From Plakobranchus ocellatus (taxonomy: Eukaryota > Mollusca > Gastropoda > Plakobranchidae): a stretch of DNA of 51,543 nt. Under the pieces are notes generated by a model. The model searched no databases and had not been told where the DNA came from. It was given only the letters and a program-made list of their open reading frames with translations. The stretch covers positions 387,200 through 438,742 of the forward strand of contig BLXT01004129.1 of assembly GCA_019648995.1 (NCBI GenBank). Direction: 5' to 3'. The position numbers were made by a program, and so were the translations under genes. Below, piece after piece: positions 1-11,500 of this stretch (the first letter of the stretch is position 1; each line of letters starts with the position of its first letter).

Positions 1-2097
1 GGAGTTGCCAGACTGTTATTTAAAGTGGTTTGATTAACCATTTTCTTTCAATGAGAGAATCTTATTGGTTTTAGACTAGGAATACTACAATTCATATCAT
101 TTAATCACTGTTATAAGCATGTGATGGATATGACTAGTGACTTCATAATAAGGACAGAATGACCAATGTACACAAACACATACTCATAATTTACAAAGGT
201 GGATGTCAACACTTACAGTAATTACCAATAATCATACATACAGTTCAACCACGGGAGTCCAGCACCAAGTGATTCACATCTGAGCACCCTAATCATGGAA
301 CTAAGCTTAACAGATACCCAAACTAGTTGGAAAAAATAGTGCAAATTAACATAAGGACAAAATGGTTTAAAATTGTGGAAAGCACAGAGAAATAAAAAAA
401 GAAAAAAAATGTTTTAATGTTAGCAATAAGCATCTGGCCATCTTGTTTTCTGTATCTTCTGGCATATTCTAGATAAGTCTGCAAAGGATATGATGAAGAA
501 ATAATGCCCCATTGACACAAGATAAAAGAGGAACAAGATTCCAACATAGTGTGACAGCTGACTTGACATTTCAGGTAAAGAATTTTGTTTTGTATCACAA
601 AAAAAAAAGGGGGTGGATATTTGAGATTTAGATCTAGTTTTCAATATAATTACTAATGAATTTCCCATCAATCAGAATGTTCAACATTGAACAAAAAATT
701 TTGTAGCTATAAAATCATACATAGAGGCTGCCATATTGATGCATGCTAATCAATCTATTAAGTCATAAAAACATTTCTTGACATTTTGAGCAGTTATAAT
801 AAACTGTTTCATTCTAGCTGACAGTGACTTTGTTCGTGAATAGGTAGAATTCTCAATAAAGTAAACATGATATCAATAAAATATACTGCCCTAGATTTCA
901 TTTTGGCTTATTTTCATTGATACATATATATACTGATTATCTTTCTAAGAGAAACAATTAAAGTACTTTCTATGGATTATGAAAAGACTAGATCTAGATC
1001 TATATTTAGGCCTTGGAGTATCTAATAAAGATTGTCTATAGAAAGTCGAAGCTTGGCCTTTTATGAAATAAGGCTGATGCAAAATCAAACACATTTCCTA
1101 ATTTTTTCCGTCTTTGTGATTAAAAACAAACAAACTGAAAATCGCTTTGAAAAGAATATCAAATCACAATTAAATGTTGCTTAAACTAGATCTAGATCTA
1201 GATCTTGATCTTGAAAATGGGTAGAATTAAGTTTGTGTTCAAATTTAGTAATTTTCCTTCGCACGGCATCTAGACTAGTGCGAATTTGGCACTGGTGGAG
1301 CACTACGATCCCTGCTAAAGCAATCAGCCATTTCGATTATTTGCGCCTGAAACTTGATACAGAGTATTACATTAATTTTAATTTCTAGTCATCTAGATCT
1401 ATGTGAGATCTAGATCTAGAACCTAGATCTTGTCTAACGTTTATTTTTTTTTCTACCTTATTTAGCGTAGACCAAGATATTGTTTCACTGCTTAGTTCGT
1501 GTTTCAGAAAATCAGGATAACTAAGCTTGACTAGTCAAAGTTTTTATGACTGCTTTCATCTTTTAAAAAACTTACACTCAACCAAAGGCGGAACTCACAA
1601 TGATCAAGAAATCAAAACTAAACAAACTTTACATGGTAGGCAGGTAGATATCTAGGCCTGCAACAGCATAGATCTAGATCTAGATCCAGAACTTAGGCCC
1701 TGGAGGTGGAACGACAATGTCGTGAGGGATCCTTGACTAAATGGTCCTGCCGGAGAAAATTAAACGCAGAAAAGTAACAACATGAAACTCTACATCTGTT
1801 CTCTTCATTAGAATAACATGAAGATTACACCACCCGACCAGTGATAAAATTTAGACCAGACCGGTTAGATACCGGGTAGATACATGTATTACTAGATCTA
1901 GATCGAGACTAGATTAGATCTATCGAGATCTAAACGACTGATTTTATTGCGCTTTTTACTAATTCACTTAAAACTCACATAAGATACTAAAAACGGTTTT
2001 GATGAATTGGGTCTATTCCTGGGCATATGCAACTGTGTCAAGATTTAGGTCTCAAATATTGCACTTTCCCCCTTGATTGAAGTCAGCATTTTATGAA
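1..2097. promoter_or_regulatory. 5' flank of the phosphatase gene; no coding region seen
   Basis: No supported coding exon. The stretch contains several TAGATC clusters (about 988-1003, 1187-1206, 1392-1428, 1668-1686, 1892-1932) and two locally CpG-containing pieces (about 1258-1345 and 1690-1880) that would be my guess for a promoter or first untranslated exon. A possible acceptor at 2085 (TGAAGTCAG) would put an upstream noncoding exon before the ATG. No clear TATA box was picked out. Confidence 0.3.
988..1932. repeat. Clustered TAGATC hexamer repeats
   Basis: Short runs of two to four TAGATC/AGATCT units occur five or more times within about 1 kb, and again at 17518-17528 and 31500-31514 inside LTR-like sequence. 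The unit is palindromic (AGATCT). I recall such runs from heterobranch snail genomes; this is a weak taxonomic hint. Confidence 0.7.
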
Positions 2098-5000
2098 ATG
2101 GGTACCAAAGAATATGTTTGTGTGCTTGTTATGAATGATGTGCCAAAGTTTTATCTCACAAAAGTCAAAGACAGAGGTGTATGGATACCTTATGAGGAGA
2201 GGACTGATGGACTTTCACTAAGGGGACTTGCACAAAAAATTGTTGAAAAGGTTTGTTTTAATTCATGTAGACTTACATCAAGGTTTTACATCAAAATCAA
2301 AGATCTTAAAAGTAAAAATTACTTTCTTTCCATTTCAAAAGCCAAGGACAGGAAAATTTATTTTTATGCTCATAGTTTTTAACATGATCAAAATTGCATA
2401 TATTTGATGGCACTGCACACAATAAGGCCTAAAGTGCAAATCTGATGTCTTATCTGTCTAAAAAGATGAAATTAAGACAGAAAAGTTGTATTAAAACCAC
2501 ACACAAAAAAAAAAGAATCTTCAAATTACAATTACATTTAGAGTACTTAATCTATATTTTTAAGATTTTTGATGCTATTGTTATTTATTATCACTAGAGA
2601 ATTGATAGAATATCTCAAAATAATGTGATATATTGCAAACTAACACTACAAGAGAGTTTCAAACCAAGAGACAATTTTCCTTATATTTTTTAACATATTG
2701 AATCCCTGCAGTAAGTTTTAATTGAGGCATGTATTAATATTTTGGAAAATAATTATGGTCTTTGATCCATCACTTTGTCAGAAGATGATGGTATGATAGT
2801 ATAATTTTATGAATGATTTAAATAAACTATATTTATGTCTAGTTTTAACAAAAGATTTAAATACAATACATAAAAAGAGGCGCAACATCAAAATAGTCTC
2901 AAAGAAATCTGAAAATCTCCAACATCATTTTAATGTAAAAGTGAAAATGAAACTATTGAAAGTCAATCATGTTGAGAAACATGGGCTACATTTACTATAT
3001 ATTTAATAATATATTGGATTGTAGCTTTTGTGAAATTTTATTCTTGTTGAATGTGAGGCTACGTTTTCAAAGTAACATTTTTAAAAGCCACCATTGTAGG
3101 GAAAGCAATACCGAGAGATACAAATATTTTTGTGTGATAACTAGAAAACTTAACCAAGTTCCACCTTCAAGACCTAAAGTTGTGCTGTTTTCATTTTTTT
3201 TGATTTGAAACAATATGAAAGCAGAAGATTCTCAGGGCAGAGACAGGAGATACCATTTTATCTTTTTTTTGTTTTTATCTTACATTTAAATTACTATCGC
3301 ACTATTTGTCAAAGAACTAGGATGTCTAATGGGGTTAATGGCTAACAAAATCCTGTTAAAAGTAATTTCCTGTTGTTACAAATTTTCATATATTGCATTT
3401 CCTTCTATTTATAAATGTGCAGATCACTGGCGATAAAGCAAATCTTAGAGGTTTACTCAGGAACCAGTTCATCCGATTTGGAGCTACATCATCCCATTTG
3501 TTTGTGTTTTTTTATGCCACTGCTACAACGGAGAACTCAAGTGTAAGGCTTGAACAAAAAGAAAAATGTGTATGACAGTCCCACAAAATGAGCCCGGTTT
3601 GAGACTAAACAATAGGCTTTAAAATGGGAATTCTAAGCTGGAAAGTCAAAAGCGATTTATTTCTCTATGTGCAGACACATTACAGATTTTCTTAAAAACA
3701 GTGGTCATTTTTACTTCTTTGATTTAGGTGGGATGGAAATTTGTGCTTTAATCCCTTTTTTTCTATTTTTTGTGTGTGCAGGTTATTGATGCCCTATGGC
3801 CCTTCAATGTTAAAAAGTCATTGGATTCATTGAAGGTCTTTTTACTTTTAGTTAAGTTATTATATGTGCCAAAATTTGGCGAAGCGAATTGCAGAGGGAA
3901 AGTTGATTGTTTTTTCTTTCAATCTTCTCATCCCAGGTTTAGGATTTTAAATTACATTCAGTCATTTAGATTTGGATTCATTTTGTGGAATTGTTGAAAT
4001 TATAGCTTTTAACTGTCTCTATATTGTTAAAGAAGGGCCAAAAGTTGTAAAGTTGCCATAGGTTTTTACCCTTGAAAAAATGTTTGCTTAAAAAATATGA
4101 GGTTTTGCCATAAAAAGAATTGTCCTTTGTCCTTGACTGGTATATATTATAAATGTACTCAACAGCAGGCATGGAAATTTATGACAGGTGGGAAAGGACT
4201 GTTTACAAATCTTTCAGGTATTGATTGAATTGGCACATAGAGTATCATATTTTGTTGTAAATATATCAGACTAATAAGGCCAACTTTTTTTTTCAACCAT
4301 TCAGTGCTTCTTGGTTTTTAAAAATTTTTGGAGTTTCATTAGCTTAAATTTTGAGAAAATGTATGTTAAAAGGATTAATGTTACACATGTTATTTTAAAA
4401 ATTTTCTCATAAACTTGAATACTGATGTTTGCCGCTCCCAACGACTGCCTTTTTAAGGTCATAAAAATGTTGCATTGTATAATCCTGACTAGATAAAATC
4501 AAAAGTTACACCCTTTAAAACTATTTTTTTGAGTAAGTTAATTTGTTGGTGTCAAATTCATATCTATTTCAAGTTTCTTCCATAATGCCCAGTTAGGTAA
4601 CAAAGGTTTTAAGCTAGATTGCTTTTTAGGCTAGCTGTTTCCATTTTCAATGAATTTGTAAAACAATGGAAACAAATACTTTTGCTCTAAAATCAAGCTT
4701 AGCATGTTTTGAGATGCATCATAGTAGGTTAGATTTCTTTGCAATGTTGTTTTGGAAACAGATTATGGGTTTGGTTAATTGCTGGCTGCTTAGCAAACAA
4801 TGCATTGACATCTTCAAGACTTGGGGTGTGATGGAAGTCTATTTTGCAAAATTTACCTTCATAATATAGACAGCAGTGATATCTATATTTTAAATTGCAT
4901 TCAAAGACCAAATCGCAAATTAATTCTGGGTTTCTTCTTTTTTTTGTGTGCTAATTTTAATATCATTCAAAACAGGAAACATCTTTTTGTTGTCTTATTG

Positions 5001-5539
5001 GGACTGTGAAGTTACTTCTAAGCTACTCATAGGTATTACAGTGCTCTAAGCAAAATAGCATTATTGGAATAAAATTGTTGTGAGAAAGAGATAATCAAGT
5101 TTGTCAAAAAATGCACATTTCTTTTCAACAAAATGCCAAGTAAGTGAATTCTCAACCAATGATTTTCTTCACTTCCAGTTTTCCAATTTAAGTTTTCTTT
5201 CATCAAAATAATGATTTTTAAATGATTTCATGGTTGCAAAACATTGAATGATTTTCCTACCTCAGCATATCTTCCACTCTTTATCTGCCACTCCTTTATT
5301 CATATATTTATATATAATTATATATGTATAATGTATTTGACTTTATACCTACTTTAAATTATATCATAAGAGTAACTGTACTTAATAGGATTAATGCCAT
5401 TTTAACTCCTAGCTGGGTGAGAACGATGGCCTGTGGATGAGTGTTGAAGAAATGAAATCTTCATTTTATGATGAATCTGAGCAGTTTCTGATTGGCATGG
5501 AACCTATCAAATTGGCACAGCAAGTGCTTGAGTACAGAC
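2098..5539 (+). other. Exons 1-4: N-terminal Nudix-like domain without catalytic residues
   Basis: Seen: a first strand with YVCVLVMND, then VWIP (the usual lead-in to a Nudix box), a helix [12 protein letters not shown], then [13 protein letters not shown] followed by [11 protein letters not shown]. The domain ends with [11 protein letters not shown], the place where Nudix proteins carry a 'W-x-S-xx-EL' segment. Nudix hydrolases have the box Gx5Ex7REUxEExGU. Counting back from the TG of KITGD, the box R position is Lys, the three box glutamates and the upstream Glu are Ile, Lys, Ile and Leu, and the first Gly is Glu. Only the final Gly fits. Inference: the fold is kept but metal-dependent hydrolysis is lost, so the domain may bind a ligand or a partner. 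A structure prediction could still show a different alpha/beta fold. Confidence 0.6.
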
Positions 5540-8500
5540 GTGAGTGAATAGCTCCTACTTGTTTTTTTTTATATTTATCAACACCAATTTAGGATAATTT
5601 TATATGGACAACTCATCTTGTGCAGAATTGTATGAATGATTGTCATATTTTGCCGTATGATTTTATTGAAATGGTGATCTGAAGAAAGCATATAGTAAAT
5701 CTTTGGGTCAATAGCTAACTTTTTTATTATTAATAAAAGCTTGTGCATAGAAATCATAGTCAGATCATTAACACAATATCTATTCATATTTATTATTTTT
5801 GAACTGTAAACAGGCCAAACAGTTTCAAAATATATATAAAGCACTGTGTTCTTTGTATCTTAGGCTTGACCAATTTAAGCATTGAGCTGAACATAATAAA
5901 CTATATACAAAAGCTAGAAGAGTTTAAAATGGTATTGTAAAGGAAGGAATTATCTCCTTGATATGGAAACGATTTTTACAATTCTTTTTTTCAGATACCG
6001 GATTACCCCCAACAACAATGGGTGAGCTTGGTGCCGAGCATTATGATATCTCTATAGAGAATCCTCAGATGTCAGCTCATGAGGCTTTGGTCAAGTCTGC
6101 CAAGTTTGGGAAAAAAGGTGAGCTGCCTTATTGTTTTCAAATTCACTCACTCCTGCTTGAATGTCTGGGTTGTATCTGAAGTTTATCATATGTCTAAAAT
6201 GTCTAAAACTAGTCCCATCGAGCAGCAAATCTTTTTTAATACTAATGATTAATTATGAATGTGATCTTGATATTCCATTCTATGAGCCTTGCCTTAAAAC
6301 TGTTATTGGTGACATCTGACTCATTAGGACTTGATTCCAGACCAAAGTTTTTATATTACTACATGTTACATGAGACACATTAAAAAAAAACTGTATGATT
6401 GTTTTGTTATTATACTGCTGACCAGAGCAAGACCTCCTCTTTTCTGAGATCCTCGAGCAGTGTCACCCTAGCCAATACATGAATGCAGCAACTTTTTATG
6501 GTTACATTGTATCAAAGGGGGCCAAGCTGGACATTACCAAAGCTCTCTTCAGGTAAATAATTATGGTGCTATTTTGACTGCCTGAAATGGCAATTTTTTT
6601 TTAAAATTTTTTGTGGATAATTACCAATCATTCTGCCTATTTCTTAACTGATTCACTACCCAGACATATTTTACGACTGGACACAGGGGTAGAATGGGAT
6701 TTTTCTAAAATTGGCTATCATTTTGTAAAAAGCTAATATAGGAATTTTCTACAGGATAAAACCATACAAATTATATCTCAAATTGAAGGGAATTGGATCT
6801 AGTTTCTATAAATAAGCACCAAAAAAGAAAAATTGTTCATTATTACATTTTGAAAAAGCGGCAAACTGGATTAAAAAAAAATTTGTAAAAAAATTTCAAC
6901 AAAATATGACGATGTATAACACAGTAGTAAATCTATTGATAATCTATTGGCCTTGAAAGGTAGATTTTTATAAATTGTGATTTCATTGGTATTTAAATAC
7001 CAAAAATTGGGAAAAAATGTTCAATACTTTTTGATTTATAGCAAAATAAAGAAATTGCTATCAATTTGATAAATTACGGTCCCTGATGCATATATAGATT
7101 GAAAATTTAACAAAATATGGATGTAAACAGCTATTTCTATGTTCAAACTATGTGAAAAAGGAAGAAAAGTGTAAATCTCGAGCATGCGCAAAAGTAAGTT
7201 AACGTACATTTAGTACTTCATTCAAATACTAACCCATTTATACTGAGCCGGTTTTACCGGCTTTGGGTCCAAATGTAGTAATATTTTGAGCCGGAAAAAC
7301 CGGCTTAGGGTAGTGAAACAGTTAAAAGCATTGCTTTTTCTGTCCTAAGAGATGGTGGATTTTCAGCACCCAGAGTGGCATGTAAATAGTCTCAGGGTGG
7401 TCAGTTCAATGCATGAGAGACATCTGCTGCAACTGTTTCAGCAGAAACTATTAAGTAATCATTGACTTTGTTCTCCGGTGTCTGTGTTGTCTCTTCCCCA
7501 AATTATCTTCTAACTTCATCCTGACCTTTCTCGGTCCTGTACAGCAAAATGCCAGCTAACACAGTCTGTTCTGGTTGCTTTCAAATTTATGAGGTTCATG
7601 TGCTATCTTTTTTGCAAACATCATTATAGAAAAAAAGAGCTCTTTTGCCTGGATATACACAAAAATTAAAGCTTTGCACAGGTGTGATCTCACCATAAAT
7701 GATGTCCTAAATCATTAGGCCATCTTGTCTTTTTACAGTTTTTCATTTAAAAGTGTGGAGAATTGTGAAAAAATGTACTATTTATGTTTATATTATACTT
7801 GATCTTTTTGTAGAATGGCACTTCACATATTTGACAAAACTAACACGTGCTTTCATTTTTTACCCCTGCGTGTCAGATTTGATGCTCATAGAAAGTCAGA
7901 GACATGTCATCTTATATAAAGAACCAATGCTATTGAGTAACCACTCCCAAGTAATTGATGTTCAAATGTCACATTTGATATTAACTTTTTCTGCCTTTGC
8001 TATGCTAATTTTGTTTCAATAATTATATCTTAATTCTTATGCAGGATTGCCATAGTTGCTTTCAATGTTCACTGTTTTGAAAGAAGAAATTGTGACCTTT
8101 TTTGTTTCAAATTTAATTTTTATTTAGTATCATCCACCTATGTTTATTTGTGCTTTTTCCTGACTTCTTTTTCTCTTTTATTCTATGCTTCTTGCTTCCC
8201 TAAGATAACTTTCCTACTGATTTTTTACATGCAATTTTGAATCCTACTTATTTACTTTTATTTCTCATTTTAACTAATTTTAGGCGGTAGTTTTTTTTCA
8301 TCACAGGATGGAAATTAGGGTAAAAACTTTTTAAAATGTTAGTTATAAATAACTTTTCTTCTCTCTTCCTCCAGGGCCTTTGATGTCCACAAACGAAGAG
8401 TTCTCACCTACAAGGAAGTATTGCATGGATTGGCCGCTATGGAGCCGTGCACCCAGCACGGAGGACTACCTGCCGAGATGAGATGTCGTTACATGTTCAG

Positions 8501-11500
8501 ATTCTATGATGTTAACAGTGATGGCTTTTTACAGTTTGAAGAATTCAAGTAAGCTGAGCAGTTTGTTGCTGGTGTCTTTGTTTTTGTCTTAATGTTTCCT
8601 CATGCAGTAGTTTGTATTCAAGCTACACAGGCTTTATGAAGAGCTAGACAACACAGATGCCTTCATTGCTGGATGTGGGCTGGGAGGGTCAATGGAGGAC
8701 GTAGAAGAAGCAGAGTGAGATACTCAATAAAAGCATCCAGGACTTTTGATTCTGTGCCATACACATATATACAAAAAATATGTTGTGCAGCCGTTAATAC
8801 CAACAGAAACATCCAGGGCTATTGTACTGTACCATACACATAAGTATAAAATATCTAGTGCTGCAATTCATATTCAGTAAAAGTATCAGGGACTATTGAT
8901 TCTGTGCCATACATACATTTAGAAATGGGAAAAGAAGTATTTGTTTTGCATTTATGTATGCCACGTATAAAGACAATAATGATATTTTCTTTCTATGCAA
9001 ACTTGAATACCTTGCCTCACACAATAATTAATGCATCACTGTCGCCTAGTAATGTGCGCTGATGGTGTGGAATGCAAGAAAAATGTTAACATTAAAAGTA
9101 AATGTTTAAGATCTGCATCTCTCTGTTTTTGACAAAATGTTTTCTAATTCACTTTTCCAATAAGCTTGACATTATAAATGTCTCTAAGCAAATATTTTGG
9201 TACATATCGTACACGTTTCTTCCTCACTATAAAAAAAAAATTCCTTATTCTTAATGGAGATGTAGATGCCACAAAACTGCTGCTTGCGTATCGTATATCT
9301 CAAGATCAGTTTAAATAAGTCACAGATTGCTTTTCGTACATGTTAAATCATTAGTGTAGCCTAAAACTGTATTATGTGAGTCTTGTAAGATAAAAAATGC
9401 CTTTTATTTATTTGAGCCAACATATCTGTTTAAAGGGTTTTGAAAAGTATTTAATGAAAGACAAAAACAACTTCAACAATTTGTCTTTTCTAAAAGCTTT
9501 ATATGTGATCGCAACTTTATTAGGACTGATGGCAAGACAGATGAATTCTGGGCTTTAAATTTGAAATGATGGTTGTTTTCAACAGTAAAGCTCCTCTTTC
9601 TGCTCCTTATCATGTAAACAAGAATATTTGCATCACAAATAGTCAAAAAAACTAACTGATTTTTTTTATTCAGTAAGACAGTAAGTTTTCAAGATTGTGA
9701 CAGTACTATTAATTTGCTCTCTTCAGGGCTCTGGTAAAAGATATTCGTGACCACAAGGGTTTGCCGAATGATGAAGCATCCCTGAATGAAGATGCTATAA
9801 CAAGTGCCAAGTAAGTATAAATGAAGGACTTGGTGTTTTCCTTACTAATAATTCTTTACACTCTGTGGTTGTGCAGAAGTATCACAAAATGAGTCTAATT
9901 GGGTCCAGTCGTATTAAATTAAAGCTTAGATCTTAAATTGTACTATTACAATTCTTTTTTTTTTTTTTTTAAATTCACAGAATATCTGCACAATAAATGA
10001 AAATGTTTTTGCTGCAAGGGGCTATTGGTAGTACAGTTATGATTAAACTGACCCATTGTTCTTTTGATTGAATACATTGCATGTGTTTACTTATACCGTG
10101 TATTGTCTACTATTGAGGAACACCTGTAAGATGACATGTGGTTAGACAGTTTTGTGACAAAAGTAAAAAAATTCTTAGATAAGTTGTTGAAGTGAAAATA
10201 GTCTTTTTAAGAGGTAATGTTATTGCATGAATTCATCATTTTCAAGTGCACTGTTTCCTAAGCACACAAAGGTTCAGAATATGAAAATAGGCTTTGCTAA
10301 TTTAAAAAAATTTCTTTCTTTCCTCTTTTTAGTCCATCAATCGAATTGTGAATGTTTTTGTAATGACTTTTATTCTTTAGCCTAAAAAAAACTATGACCC
10401 GAAAGACATCTATATATATTTTTCAAAGTATATTAATGTTTTCCTGTTGAATGGAAATTTATCATGATTAATCCTACAAGCAATTTGATTTATTTCAAAT
10501 GATGTCCGCTTAGTGCATTTGAGGAAGTTTGCCATAAGTTTTGAATCGAACTTCTTATCTCACACATCTTTCAGAGTATTCGGTGAGGAAACCAAAGACA
10601 AGTTGCCAAGCGCTGACTTTTTAACAGCGGTTGGCTCTCTCAAGTTCCGAGGAACATCTATTCTTTTTCGCCTGCCCCATTCCTGTCTCACAAACCTTAA
10701 GTTGTAAGTCTATGTGATTTGGATTGATGGATTGATGACAATCAAGGAAGAGTGAAAATTATTTATCTGTGACCTTATATAATAATTATCTTAAGTTTCT
10801 TTGGATGGAAATTTTACATAAAAATCATCGTTGAAAAATGTAGGAACTTTGCCTTTGAAGCAAAAGCGATCAAGCTTGAGAGCTTTGTAATTATTGTTTT
10901 TGTGTTGTAATGTAGATCAAAATCTGGTTATGAGTGTTTTCCTATTAAATGTTCTTCCCTCTTTTCAATTTTTTTATTGGTGTGCCTTTTAGTTGTATAA
11001 ATTTCAGTCTTTTTGATGCTTGGTATATCATGATCTGCTTTTCTGATGTCATCATCCTTTTCGTGCGTGTTTATTAAAAATGAGAAACTTCAATGAAGAG
11101 AAGCAAATATAAAGGCTGAACTGTTTGTAGAAAAAATCTGATTTTTGAGTGATGTTTAAAGTTTTTAAAACTTTATGGCACAAGTAATGTATGAGTATTT
11201 CTCTTGTTGATGTGCACAGCATTGTTTTGCCCTTGTCCAGGTCAAGGGAAGGAAGTCCTTACAGCGACAGTGACAGCGAAGGCAAAGAGGAACCTTCTCC
11301 TCCTAAAAGGTCACGGGCTAAATTGCTGGACTCCAAGAAGCCAAAAGATAAATCTCACGACAAAGAAGGTGATCTTTAAAATAAAGTCCATTAATTCATG
11401 AATAGATTACTGTTGAATTTGTAATTTAAAGAAATAAGATTTATCAAGATTTGAGCTAGCCTCATCACCATCCATATTTGAAACATTTTATCCTCTGAAA

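Larger units (their letters stand above)
6426..10703 (+). other. Exons 6-10: EF-hand calcium-binding module
   Basis: Seen: exon 7 encodes a perfect EF loop [12 protein letters not shown] (residues about 280-291; ligands D, N, D, backbone F, and final E) inside helices RYMFRFY and FKALVKDI. The preceding loop, [12 protein letters not shown] (about 238-249), keeps the hydrophobic frame and the final Glu, but positions 3 and 5 are His and Arg, so it should not bind Ca2+. The spacing of the two loops is that of an EF pair as in calmodulin or calcineurin B. Exon 10 ([19 protein letters not shown]) could be a third, degenerate EF helix-loop-helix. Inference: one working Ca2+ site and one structural partner, placed before the phosphatase. 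Confidence 0.85.

Noticed and set aside
2077-2097. TTG-initiated extension of the first exon
   Set aside because: The ATG at 2098 has a strong start context and the Nudix-like fold begins right after it; TTG starts are rare in animal nuclear genes.
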